From: Ruminococcaceae bacterium UBA2857
GTDB taxonomy: Bacteria; Bacillota; Clostridia; Oscillospirales; Acutalibacteraceae
DNA length: 64,000 nt
Direction: 5' to 3'
Assembly: GCA_002350705.1 (NCBI GenBank)
Contig: DEFH01000052.1
Coordinates: 248 to 64,247 of the forward strand
Shown here: positions 42,341 through 51,062 of the stretch, one piece after another
How the letters are laid out: the number at the start of each line of letters is the position of its first letter
Position numbering within the stretch: the stretch's first letter is position 1
Notes under the pieces: generated by a model
What the model was told of the DNA's origin: nothing
What the model saw: the letters and a program-made list of their open reading frames with translations, nothing else
Databases searched by the model: none
Position numbers and translations under genes: made by a program

Positions 42341-43207
42341 TTATGAAAAGTTTTTGACAGTAACAGAAGTATAGTCGATCATGGATTCGTCGGTATAAAT
42401 AAAAAATTCAACGGTGCGAAGCAAATCTTTTTTATAGCGGAGTGTCACATATTTTTCGCTGATGTGTTCCGATTCCGGCTCGCCATACTGTTCTTTGACG
42501 GCTTCGGGAGTCACAGATTCATCAAATACAAATTCTCCCGGCAGTACGACATCAATTTCATCACCAAGTTTGATTTCAACAGAACCGATTTTACAGTCGG
42601 AATAGTTCTGTACTTTGTCGGTAGGATTCCAGAGTTGTGCCTTGATGCTGTCCCCTTCTTCATTTTTGGGATTCACACCGAGCGTATACTTTTTAGGCTC
42701 CAGTTCCCCGTCCCTGTCAAAGTAATAGCCAAGCTGTGCCAGTTCGTCATAGTCAAACGGCAGCTGATAGTCAATATCATTCAGTCTGATTTTGAAACTG
42801 AAAATATCATCCTCTTTTTTGCTTTCTTCATCGGAATTTTCTTTTTCAGAGTCCTCGGCTTTGGAGTCTGTATCCTCGGATTCTTCCTCTCCCGACTTTT
42901 CTTCTTTGGATTCTGTGTCCTCGGATTCTTCCTCTCCCGATTTTTCTTCTTTGGATTCTGTGTCCTCGGATTTTTCCTCTTTGGAATTTCCTTCTTTGGA
43001 GTCTGTGTTCTCAGATTCTTCCTCTTTGGAATTTTCCTTTTCGGATTCTTCGGCTTTTGATTTTTCCTCTTTGGATTCCTGAAGAACAGAACTTTCTATG
43101 CCGGATTCAGGCGTCTGTGATATCGCTGTGGGTTGATTGGTATCTGTACAGCCTGCCATTGCTGCGGCAGACAATGAAAGCAGGATTACTGTCAATAGCT
43201 TCTTCAT
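42341..43207 (-). CDS. Lipoprotein with Glu/Ser-rich repeats
   Basis: A 288-aa lipoprotein: signal peptide with lipobox AMAGC (Cys20), then a low-complexity linker (about 40-145) made of Glu, Ser, Lys, Asp, with a 15-aa unit based on SEDTESKEEKSGEEE, then a folded domain of about 140 aa (FSFKIRLNDIDYQLPFDY, YVTLRYKKDLLRTVEFFIY). The folded part has no family I recognise. Such linkers let an anchored domain cross the cell wall. GGGG-type ribosome site upstream; own promoter and terminator. Confidence 0.85.
   Translation of the reverse strand: MKKLLTVILLSLSAAAMAGCTDTNQPTAISQTPESGIESSVLQESKEEKSKAEESEKENSKEEESENTDSKEGNSKEEKSEDTESKEEKSGEEESEDTESKEEKSGEEESEDTDSKAEDSEKENSDEESKKEDDIFSFKIRLNDIDYQLPFDYDELAQLGYYFDRDGELEPKKYTLGVNPKNEEGDSIKAQLWNPTDKVQNYSDCKIGSVEIKLGDEIDVVLPGEFVFDESVTPEAVKEQYGEPESEHISEKYVTLRYKKDLLRTVEFFIYTDESMIDYTSVTVKNFS
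42850..43000 (-). repeat. 45-bp coding repeat in the lipoprotein linker
   Basis: The sequence beginning CTTCTTTGGATTCTGTGTCC at 42901 recurs exactly 45 nt later (42946), and further degenerate copies flank them. It encodes the 15-aa linker unit. Confidence 0.8.
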
Positions 43208-43249
43208 AATTTATCATTCCCCGATTTTTATTTTGGAATACCATTCTTA

Positions 43250-43279
43250 ATTTTAAACTATTTCCCTACCATAAGTCAA
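43250..43279 (-). promoter_or_regulatory. Promoter of the Glu-rich lipoprotein gene
   Basis: Minus strand TTGACT-18-TAAAAT. Confidence 0.6.
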
Positions 43280-43345
43280 TATCTTTCCAAAAATTTAATG
43301 CTGTCTCATAAACAAAATCATGGAATCACCGTAATTTTTAGGCAA

Positions 43346-46300
43346 TTACTCCACAAATGCCACATTTTTTTCGCCAAGACGCTTTTTTAATTCCCCGAGC
43401 ATGACATCATTCACCGATACCCATTGTGAAAACGGTGCTTTATACATCCGTTTCGTATCTGTAAAGCAGATATACAGCGGCATATTTCCGTCAAAAATAT
43501 CTGTAATCTGCATCGCTCTGCGATATTCTGTACAGTCATCATTGGGTACTCTCAGATACAATCCCTTGTTCATCGTTTTTTTAGGCTTTTCGGGAGACGC
43601 CGAAAGATTTTTCGGAGCCGTCTGCACAGCATTGCAAATTAATTTTCTTTCGTCTTCTCTGGCACTGACAGAAGCGGAAATTCGCAGGATATTGCCTTCT
43701 TGTATCAAATGTCCCAGCTTTTCAAACACGTTCGGAAATACAATCATTTCCACAGAACCGTATTTATCCTCTACCGTTACAAATGCCATCCGCTGATTAT
43801 TTTTAGTCGTTTTAACGCTGACCTTTTCCAGCAGTCCGAATACATCCACCTTTGCACCGTCACTGTAACGGCTGTCCTCTAAATCGGCAATATGATTGAG
43901 AGTATCCGCATGAGCCGCTCTGACGGCACTGTCATATTCTGCCAAAGGGTGTCCCGAAAAATACATTCCTGCGGTTTCCTTTTCCATTTCCAGAAGCTCC
44001 AATGACGAAAACTCATTCAGTTTCGGAAGTACAGGTTCTTTTTTCACTCCATCTCCCATTGCTCCGAACAAATCCAGTTGTCCGTCAATAGCTCTTTCCC
44101 TGTCGGCACCAATCATATCAAGAAATCGCTTTGATGATTCCAGCATTTGCCGCCTGTTTGCTCCCAGACCGTCCAATGCTCCGCTTTTGATAAAATTTTC
44201 CAATGCCCTGACATTCATTTCCCGACAGTATGCCCTGTCACAGAAATCATAAAAAGATGTATACTTTTCTTTTTGCCGTTCACGGATAATGGTTTCAATG
44301 AGTCCCCTGCCGATATTCTTGACGGCTTTCAAGCCAAAGCGGATATTACTGTCCTGCACGGTAAACCCGACATCACTTTCATTGACATTCGGAGGAAGCA
44401 CCTGTATATTTTTCGCTGTGCACTCGTCCACATAGACCGCAATTTTGCCTCTGTCACCCAAGACGCTTGTCAGCAGTGCCGCCATGTACTCACACGGATA
44501 ATAGCATTTCATATAGGCGGTCTGATACGACAGCACGGCATAACAGGCGGCATGGGATTTATTGAACGCATACGAGGCAAAGCTTTCCATTTCCGCAAAA
44601 ATCTCTTCTGCGACAGACTCCGGCACACCACGTTTCATACAGCCGTCAACTTCCCCGTCAATGCCATAGATAAAGACCTTGCGTTCTTCTTCCATGACAG
44701 ATTTTTTCTTTTTGGACATGGCTCTCCTGACAATATCCGCCCGTCCCAGAGAATATCCTGCAAGTGAACGGAATATCTGCATAACTTGTTCCTGATAGAC
44801 AATACATCCGTAAGTGACCTTTAAAATCGGTTCCAGCAAAGGGTGCTTGTAAGTGATTTTTTCGGGATGGTGACGGTTTTCAATATATCTGCCTATGGAA
44901 TCCATAGGGCCCGGGCGGTACAAAGAAATCACGGCAATAATATCTTCGATATTTTCAGGCTTGAGTTTCAGAAGGGTATCTTTCATGCCTGCCGATTCAA
45001 ACTGGAATACACCTTCCGTATCGGCATTCGCATAAAGCTCAAACACTTTTTTATCATTATCGGGAATCTTGTCCACGGAAAAGTCAGGCTGTTTCCGACG
45101 AACAAGCTTTTGTGCATCATTTAGCACCGTCAGGTTTCGCAGTGCCAGAAAATCCATTTTCAATAATCCCAGTTCATCCAGTGTTGTCATATCAAACTGT
45201 GTGACAATCACATCATCATTTTTGGCAAGCGGCACATAATCACTGACAGGTTTATCTGTAATCACAACACCTGCCGCATGAGTGGTCGTATGACGGGGCG
45301 TGCCCTCCAATGGAATCGCTGTATCAATCAGTTCTTTGACCTGTCCGTTACTGTTATACAGGGATTGTAATTCCCCCGACACCTGCAAAGCCTTGGGAAT
45401 GGTCATTCCCAAATCGGACGGAATCAACTTTGCCACCCTGTCACACAACGCATACGGCAATCCCAATGCCCTGCCGACATCACGCACCGCACCTTTTGCC
45501 GCCATTGTTCCGAATGCCGCAATCTGTGCCACTCTGTCCGAACCGTATTTGTCAATGACATAATCAATGACTTCCTGCCGCCTGTCCTTGCAGAAATCCA
45601 CGTCAAAGTCAGGCATACTGACTCTTTCGGGATTCAGAAATCTCTCAAACAGCAAATCATATCTGATAGGATCCAAGCCCGTAATATTCATGCAGTAAGC
45701 CGCCAGACTGCCCGCACCCGAACCTCTGCCGATTCCTACGGGAATCCCCTTGGATTTGGCATAGTTCACATAATCCGCCACGATCAGATAATAGTCCACA
45801 TAGCCCATTTTGGCAACGGTGGCAATTTCATATTCCAGACGGTCAATCAAAGTTTGTTCGGGATTTTCCCCGTAATGTTGTTGCAGACCTTTATAGCACT
45901 CTTCACGGAAGTATTCAAGATGGTCTTTGTTGTCGGGAACATCAAATCTCGGCAATTTCAATTTTCCAAACTCTATTTCGACATTGCATCTGTCTGCAAT
46001 TTTCTGAGTATTCTCGACAGCCTCTTTCGGAAAAAGCGAAAGCATTTCTTCTTCGCTTTTGAGATAGAATTCGTCTGTCGGAAATCCCAGCGGTATTTTA
46101 TCCTGTATCGTGTGAGCCGTCTGTATACACAAAAGAACATGATGCAGGCGGCTGTCCTCTTTGTTGATATAGTGACAGTCATTCGTGGCAACAAGAGGCA
46201 CTCCACACTCCTCCGAAAGCTTGATCAGATAGGGGGTAATGCGTTCTTCCTCGTCAATGCCGTGATTCTGCAATTCAAGAAAGAAATTGTTTGCCCCGAA

Positions 46301-46792
46301 AATCTCCCGATACCGCAAAGCAATTTTTTTGGCCTCGTCATAGTTGTTCCGCACCAATGCTCTCGGCACTTCCCCCGCAAGGCAGGCTGACAGGGCAATC
46401 AATCCCTCATGATATTTTTCCAGCATTTCCATATCGACTCTGGGCTTATAGTAAAGACCTTCCGTCCATGCAAGGGAGTCAAGCTTCATTAAATTCCGAT
46501 AGCCTGTTTCATTCTCACACAGCAAGACAAGATGTCTGTTTTCCCTGTCAAGTTCGGCAATTTTGTCCGTATGCTTTCGGGGCGACACATACACCTCACA
46601 GCCGATAATGGGTTTAATGCCCTCTTTCCGGCAAGCCTTATAAAAATGAATCGCACCGTACATGACACCGTGATCGGTAATGGCAACGGCATTTTGTCCC
46701 AATTCCTTGACACGTTTTACCAGATCATTGATTCTGCACGCACCGTCAAGCAAACTATATTCCGTATGCAAATGCAAATGTGCAAATGACAT
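43346..46792 (-). CDS. dnaE: DNA polymerase III alpha subunit
   Basis: The DnaE-type replicative polymerase. The 1148-aa protein begins with a PHP domain (AHLHLHTEYSLLDGACR; ITDHGVMYGAIHFYKACR). The polymerase core has GRGSGAGSLAAYCMNITGLDP and PDFDVDFCKDRRQEVIDYV with catalytic Asp residues, the EGVFQFESAGM segment, and GRPGPMD-like YRPGPMDSIGRYI. An OB domain (KVDVFGLLEKVSVKTTKN) follows. Firmicutes usually also carry PolC, which is not in this window. GAGGTGAG precedes the ATG. It follows the methyltransferase gene by 19 nt. Confidence 0.96.
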   Translation of the reverse strand: MSFAHLHLHTEYSLLDGACRINDLVKRVKELGQNAVAITDHGVMYGAIHFYKACRKEGIKPIIGCEVYVSPRKHTDKIAELDRENRHLVLLCENETGYRNLMKLDSLAWTEGLYYKPRVDMEMLEKYHEGLIALSACLAGEVPRALVRNNYDEAKKIALRYREIFGANNFFLELQNHGIDEEERITPYLIKLSEECGVPLVATNDCHYINKEDSRLHHVLLCIQTAHTIQDKIPLGFPTDEFYLKSEEEMLSLFPKEAVENTQKIADRCNVEIEFGKLKLPRFDVPDNKDHLEYFREECYKGLQQHYGENPEQTLIDRLEYEIATVAKMGYVDYYLIVADYVNYAKSKGIPVGIGRGSGAGSLAAYCMNITGLDPIRYDLLFERFLNPERVSMPDFDVDFCKDRRQEVIDYVIDKYGSDRVAQIAAFGTMAAKGAVRDVGRALGLPYALCDRVAKLIPSDLGMTIPKALQVSGELQSLYNSNGQVKELIDTAIPLEGTPRHTTTHAAGVVITDKPVSDYVPLAKNDDVIVTQFDMTTLDELGLLKMDFLALRNLTVLNDAQKLVRRKQPDFSVDKIPDNDKKVFELYANADTEGVFQFESAGMKDTLLKLKPENIEDIIAVISLYRPGPMDSIGRYIENRHHPEKITYKHPLLEPILKVTYGCIVYQEQVMQIFRSLAGYSLGRADIVRRAMSKKKKSVMEEERKVFIYGIDGEVDGCMKRGVPESVAEEIFAEMESFASYAFNKSHAACYAVLSYQTAYMKCYYPCEYMAALLTSVLGDRGKIAVYVDECTAKNIQVLPPNVNESDVGFTVQDSNIRFGLKAVKNIGRGLIETIIRERQKEKYTSFYDFCDRAYCREMNVRALENFIKSGALDGLGANRRQMLESSKRFLDMIGADRERAIDGQLDLFGAMGDGVKKEPVLPKLNEFSSLELLEMEKETAGMYFSGHPLAEYDSAVRAAHADTLNHIADLEDSRYSDGAKVDVFGLLEKVSVKTTKNNQRMAFVTVEDKYGSVEMIVFPNVFEKLGHLIQEGNILRISASVSAREDERKLICNAVQTAPKNLSASPEKPKKTMNKGLYLRVPNDDCTEYRRAMQITDIFDGNMPLYICFTDTKRMYKAPFSQWVSVNDVMLGELKKRLGEKNVAFVE

Positions 46793-46811
46793 GAATTCTC
46801 ACCTCACACAT

Positions 46812-47930
46812 TTATCTGAAATACATATGCAGCTGACATTTTATCATGCCGTTATAAAGTTTTCTGCGTTTGTCGGACTTTCTGCCGAAGTATTTTTCAA
46901 AATTATCGTCAGGGGTGATAATACTGTAACTCCAGCCGTCTTTTCTGACAAATTTTTCGCCCATGATTTTGTAGATTTCTCTTGCCTGCTCCATGTCAAG
47001 CAGTCTTTCTCCATAGGGCGGATTGCATATCACGGCAGCTTTTTCAAAATCTTCACGGAAATCTTTTATATTCCTCTTCTGTACAATGATACGCTTTTCA
47101 ACACCTGCTTTACGGGCATTTTCGAGTGTCAATGCAACCGCATTTTCATCTATGTCATAGCCGTATGCCATGAAATCACAATCCAATTTGATGTTATCCT
47201 GTGCAGACTGTCTTTCCTCTCTCCATGCACCCGCAGGGACAACACCCCATTTTTCCGCCGAAAAGCTCCTGCACAGTCCCGGTGCAATATTCAGGGCTTT
47301 CAGTGCCGACTCAATCAGAATCGTTCCCGAACCGCAGAAAGGATCTATCACCGTGCTGTAATGTCTGATATGCGAAGCGTCAGCCATCGCACAGGCAAGT
47401 GTTTCTTTAATAGGAGCTATCGTAGAATTCCGACGGTATCCTCTTTTGTGCAAGCCTGCTCCCGATGTGTCCAGCATGATACTGCATTTGTCTTTCATGA
47501 TAAGAAACTGTATCTGATGCAGAGAACCGCTTTCTTCGAGCCATGAGGTATGATATTTTGCTCCGAGTCTTTTGGCGGCGGCTTTCTTAATGATTTTCTG
47601 ACAGTCGGGCAGGCTTGCCAGTTTGGAACCGACGCTGTGTCCTTTAACAGGGAAAGCGTCTTTTTCTCCGATCCATTCCTCCCATGCAATTCTGCTCACG
47701 CCCTCGAACAAATCCTCAAAGCTGTAGGCAGGAAACTCTCCCAGTAAAATTTGTATTCTTTCGGCATAGCGTGAACAAAGATTCGCTTTTGCAAGGGTAT
47801 GAAAATCTCCTTCAAAAAGTACTCTTCCGTTTTCCGCCTGTACATTCTCAATGCCAAGTCTTTTCAGTTCGTCTGCACAAATGCCCTCTATCCCCAACAG
47901 ACACGGTGCACAAAATTTCATTTTCTCCAT
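46812..47930 (-). CDS. THUMP-domain rRNA/RNA methyltransferase (RlmL/YpsC type)
   Basis: A 372-aa class I SAM methyltransferase. A ferredoxin-like/THUMP region fills about 1-165 (ENGRVLFEGDFHTLAKANL). The catalytic half has VIDPFCGSGTILIESA, AYGYDIDENAVALTLENA and the N2-guanine motif NPPYGERLLD. This matches YpsC-type enzymes that methylate a guanosine of 23S rRNA. A GGGG site lies before the ATG; a second ATG three codons later is possible. It is upstream of dnaE with a short gap, so the two may be co-transcribed. Confidence 0.9.
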   Translation of the reverse strand: MEKMKFCAPCLLGIEGICADELKRLGIENVQAENGRVLFEGDFHTLAKANLCSRYAERIQILLGEFPAYSFEDLFEGVSRIAWEEWIGEKDAFPVKGHSVGSKLASLPDCQKIIKKAAAKRLGAKYHTSWLEESGSLHQIQFLIMKDKCSIMLDTSGAGLHKRGYRRNSTIAPIKETLACAMADASHIRHYSTVIDPFCGSGTILIESALKALNIAPGLCRSFSAEKWGVVPAGAWREERQSAQDNIKLDCDFMAYGYDIDENAVALTLENARKAGVEKRIIVQKRNIKDFREDFEKAAVICNPPYGERLLDMEQAREIYKIMGEKFVRKDGWSYSIITPDDNFEKYFGRKSDKRRKLYNGMIKCQLHMYFR

Positions 47931-48054
47931 AACATTTGCCCCATTTCATTTTTAGTAAATCTATTTTATCCCATCACACATGAAAAATCAATCTGTATTT
48001 TGAAATACAGCAGTTTGTACATAAAAATAAAAAATGATTTTCAGAATAAGTACC

Positions 48055-48083
48055 TTGCAATCAGCTTAAAATAATGTTATAAT
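48055..48083 (+). promoter_or_regulatory. Promoter of the hyd maturation operon
   Basis: TTGCAA-17-TATAAT; predicted start near 48090. Confidence 0.8.
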
Positions 48084-48099
48084 CTTTTTGCGGTTGAGC

Positions 48100-48131
48100 A
48101 TAAAAGTTGCGTACTGTATGCAAAGCTTTAT
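48100..48131 (+). promoter_or_regulatory. Leader stem-loop I of the hyd operon
   Basis: TTGCGTA (48107-48113) pairs with TATGCAA (48117-48123) through one G-U, extended by ATAAA (48100-48104) with TTTAT (48127-48131). It lies at the 5' end of the predicted transcript. Confidence 0.55.
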
Positions 48132-48196
48132 CAAAAACTTATCTGACACAAAAGATTTTTTCTGATGTGAAAGGCTGTATTTTTCATGGAATCACT

Positions 48197-48229
48197 GCAC
48201 CCTTTTATGATCGGAAGGGTGCTTTTTTT
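48197..48229 (+). terminator. Attenuator-like terminator in the hyd leader
   Basis: GCACCCTT (48197-48204) pairs with AAGGGTGC (48215-48222), followed by seven T. It stands between the promoter and the first gene, 22 nt before the ATG, so it must be regulated or leaky. Confidence 0.8.
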
Positions 48230-48250
48230 GTTTGCCGAAAGGAGAGGATT

Positions 48251-48496
48251 ATGGAAAACAGAGTTTCTATTATAGGTATCATCGTGGAAAATACCGGTTC
48301 CGTTGACAGGCTGAATGATATTCTGCACGATTACGGCAGTTATATTATCGGAAGAATGGGACTGCCGTACAAAGCAAAAAATATGAATGTCATCAGCATT
48401 GTGCTTGATGCCCCGATGGATGTGATAAACCGGCTTTCGGGAAAAATCGGTATGCTTGACGGCATCACATCAAAGGTGGTGTGTTCCAAAAAATGA
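48251..48496 (+). CDS. Iron-only hydrogenase system regulator, TM1266 type
   Basis: An 81-aa ACT-like protein starting MENRVSIIGIIVENTGSVD and containing SYIIGRMGLPYKAKNMNVISIVLDAP. Small proteins of this type (TM1266 family) are repeatedly found beside [FeFe]-hydrogenase genes and are assumed to be regulatory, without proven mechanism. GGAGAGG precedes the ATG at 48251. Its stop overlaps the hydE start (ATGA), indicating coupling. It is the first gene behind the attenuator. Confidence 0.85.
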   Translation: MENRVSIIGIIVENTGSVDRLNDILHDYGSYIIGRMGLPYKAKNMNVISIVLDAPMDVINRLSGKIGMLDGITSKVVCSKK

Positions 48497-49542
48497 GAGA
48501 GCTGATTGACAAACTCTATGAAAATACCGTGCTTTCCAAAGAGGAATACAGGTATCTGATAGAGAATTTTTCTCCCGAAGTGTCGGAATATCTCTTTGAA
48601 AAGGCAAGGGAAATCCGTCACCGTTACTATGGACACGATGTGTATGTCCGGGGACTGATAGAATTCACGAATTACTGCAAAAATGACTGCTATTACTGCG
48701 GTATCCGCTGTTCCAACAGGAATGCCGAACGTTACAGGCTTTCCAAAGACGACATTTTGTTGTGCTGCCGGGAGGGATATGCTCTGGGCTTTCGGACATT
48801 TGTTTTGCAGGGCGGTGAGGACACCTATTTCACAGATGACAAAATCGTTGACATTATCAGGGCTGTCAAAACAAATTATCCCGACTGTGCCGTGACACTC
48901 TCCATCGGCGAGAAAGAGCATGACAGTTATCAGGCATTTTTCGATGCAGGAGCCGACAGATATTTATTACGGCATGAAACGGCAAATAATAATCATTATG
49001 CGAAACTTCACCCCGAAAAGCTGTCGCCTGTTCACAGAAAAAACTGTTTGTATGACCTCAAGAAAATTGGCTATCAGGTAGGCTGCGGCTTTATGGTAGG
49101 CTCACCTTATCAGACAAGCGAACATCTGGCGGAAGATATGCTGTTTCTCAAAGCGTTGCAGCCGCACATGGTCGGTATCGGTCCTTTTATCGCACAGCAT
49201 GACACGCCTTTTAAGAATATGTCAAACGGTACGCTGGCACTGACACTGTTCATGCTTGGTCTGATACGTCTGACACTGCCGTATGTGCTTTTGCCGTCCA
49301 CAACCGCTCTGGGCACCATACACCCTCTCGGACGGGAAAAAGGAATTCTGGCAGGAGCAAATGTTGTCATGCCGAATCTGTCGCCTGTTGCCGTCAGAAA
49401 AAAATATATGCTCTACGACAACAAAATCTGTACAGGTGACGAGGCAGCCGAATGTAAAAACTGTCTGCAAGCCCGTATGAAATCCATCGGCTACAATGTA
49501 GTCACTTCAAGAGGAGACTGCAAAACAATGCACAATGCATAA
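48493..49542 (+). CDS. hydE: [FeFe]-hydrogenase maturase HydE
   Basis: A radical SAM enzyme that works with HydG and HydF to build the H-cluster subsite. The 349-aa protein has the cluster motif CKNDCYYCGIRC at about 60-71, the GGEDTYFTDDKI region and the LRHETANNNHYAKLHP segment typical of HydE. ATG at 48493 overlaps the previous stop. The last codons (KTMHNA) fall inside a copy of the TGCACAATGCATAAT repeat at 49527-49544. The C-terminus therefore seems to have been set by the repeat. Confidence 0.94.
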   Translation: MRELIDKLYENTVLSKEEYRYLIENFSPEVSEYLFEKAREIRHRYYGHDVYVRGLIEFTNYCKNDCYYCGIRCSNRNAERYRLSKDDILLCCREGYALGFRTFVLQGGEDTYFTDDKIVDIIRAVKTNYPDCAVTLSIGEKEHDSYQAFFDAGADRYLLRHETANNNHYAKLHPEKLSPVHRKNCLYDLKKIGYQVGCGFMVGSPYQTSEHLAEDMLFLKALQPHMVGIGPFIAQHDTPFKNMSNGTLALTLFMLGLIRLTLPYVLLPSTTALGTIHPLGREKGILAGANVVMPNLSPVAVRKKYMLYDNKICTGDEAAECKNCLQARMKSIGYNVVTSRGDCKTMHNA

Positions 49543-49544
49543 TG
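49527..49544. repeat. Short dispersed repeat copy at the hydE 3' end
   Basis: AATGCACAATGCATAATG, matching the unit at 8796. Its TAA is the hydE stop codon. Confidence 0.55.
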
Positions 49545-49590
49545 ATTGGTTTCACATCATTTTTACAATATTGAAAGGAAGTTTTTTGAA

Positions 49591-51012
49591 ATGAAGTACG
49601 ATCCGAAATCACCCCACGCAGAAGAATTTATCAATGACGAGGAAATCAAAGCCTGTCTTGAATACGCCGAGAAAAACAAGAGCAATGTTGAGCTGATCGA
49701 CAAAATTCTTGAAAAGGCAAGACTGGAAAAAGGTCTTTCACACAAAGAGGCTCTTGTTCTGCTCGACTGTGACATTGAAGAAAAAAATCAGGAAATCTAT
49801 GCTCTTGCCGAACAAATCAAACAGCATTACTATGGCAACCGTATTGTCATGTTTGCCCCGCTGTACCTGTCGAATTACTGTGTGAACGGCTGTCTGTACT
49901 GTCCGTATCATCTGAAAAACAAGCACATCGCCCGTAAAAAGCTCACACAGGACGAAATCAGAAAAGAAGTGATCGCCTTACAGGATATGGGACACAAGCG
50001 TCTTGCTCTGGAAGCAGGCGAAGATCCTGTGAACAATCCCATTGAGTATATTCTGGAAAGCATTCACACGATTTACAGCATCAAGCATAAAAACGGTGCG
50101 ATCAGACGTGTCAATGTCAATATTGCCGCAACTACTCACGAAAATTACAAGAAACTGAAAGATGCGGGTATCGGTACCTATATTCTCTTTCAGGAAACTT
50201 ATAACAAAGAAAGCTATGAGAGACTTCACCCCACGGGACCAAAACACAATTACTGCTATCACACAGAGGCTATGGACAGGGCTATGGAGGCAGGCATTGA
50301 TGATGTAGGCTGCGGCGTATTGTTCGGATTGGAATTGTACAGATATGAGTTTGTGGGAATCCTCATGCACGCCGAACATCTCGAAGCACGTTTCGGTGTA
50401 GGTCCTCATACAATCAGCGTTCCCAGAGTAAGACGTGCAGACGACATTGATCCCGATGTATTTGATAACGGTATTTCAGACGATACTTTTGCGAAAATCG
50501 TGGCTTGTATCAGAATTGCCGTTCCGTACACGGGAATGATTGTTTCCACCCGTGAAAGCCAGAAGAGCCGTGAAAGAGTTCTGCATTTGGGTGTATCTCA
50601 GATAAGCGGCGGCTCCAAAACCAGCGTGGGCGGCTATGCCGAGCCTGTCCCTGAAGATGAGGATTCCGCACAGTTTGATGTCAGTGATACAAGAACACTT
50701 GACGAGGTGGTAAAATGGCTGATGGAACTGGGTTATATTCCGAGTTTCTGCACCGCCTGCTACAGAGAGGGCAGAACAGGTGACAGATTCATGTCACTCT
50801 GCAAGGCAGGACAGATTCAGAACTGCTGTCACCCGAACGCACTGATGACACTCAAAGAGTATTTAGAGGATTATGCGTCCCCTGCCACCCGTGAGATAGG
50901 CGAAAAGCTGATACTTGCGGAACTGAATAATATTCCGAAAGAAAAAGTCCGTGAAATCACCAAACAACACCTCGCTGACATTGCCAACGGTCAGAGAGAT
51001 TTCAGATTTTAA
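49591..51012 (+). CDS. hydG: [FeFe]-hydrogenase maturase HydG
   Basis: A radical SAM tyrosine lyase that makes the CO and cyanide ligands of the H-cluster. The 473-aa protein has the SAM cluster motif CVNGCLYCPYH (about 99-109), GGSKTSVGGYA, and the C-terminal auxiliary cluster motif CTACYREGRTGDRFM. It belongs to the ThiH-like family, but the C-terminal cluster and the neighbours identify HydG. The ATG at 49591 has AAAGGAAG upstream; an open frame to 49546 includes the repeat and intergenic sequence. Confidence 0.95.
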   Translation: MKYDPKSPHAEEFINDEEIKACLEYAEKNKSNVELIDKILEKARLEKGLSHKEALVLLDCDIEEKNQEIYALAEQIKQHYYGNRIVMFAPLYLSNYCVNGCLYCPYHLKNKHIARKKLTQDEIRKEVIALQDMGHKRLALEAGEDPVNNPIEYILESIHTIYSIKHKNGAIRRVNVNIAATTHENYKKLKDAGIGTYILFQETYNKESYERLHPTGPKHNYCYHTEAMDRAMEAGIDDVGCGVLFGLELYRYEFVGILMHAEHLEARFGVGPHTISVPRVRRADDIDPDVFDNGISDDTFAKIVACIRIAVPYTGMIVSTRESQKSRERVLHLGVSQISGGSKTSVGGYAEPVPEDEDSAQFDVSDTRTLDEVVKWLMELGYIPSFCTACYREGRTGDRFMSLCKAGQIQNCCHPNALMTLKEYLEDYASPATREIGEKLILAELNNIPKEKVREITKQHLADIANGQRDFRF

Positions 51013-51062
51013 TGCAGCGAAAATTTCGGAGTGAGGAATCAGAATGAAGGGAGAATGTTTTT

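Larger units (their letters stand above)
47931..48250. other. Gene-free leader region of the hydrogenase-maturation operon
   Basis: This 320-nt stretch holds the start region of the opposite methyltransferase gene, an AT-rich segment, a plus-strand promoter at 48055-48083, and a structured leader of about 160 nt with a terminator hairpin. I find no ORF. Confidence 0.7.

Noticed and set aside
42840..43020. Possible CRISPR-like direct repeats
   Set aside because: The 45-bp units are adjacent with no unique spacers and are in frame in a lipoprotein gene.
42790..43090. Ser-rich ORF on the plus strand opposite the lipoprotein linker
   Set aside because: It is the complement of the Glu/Ser/Lys repeat; low-complexity repeats give such mirror frames.
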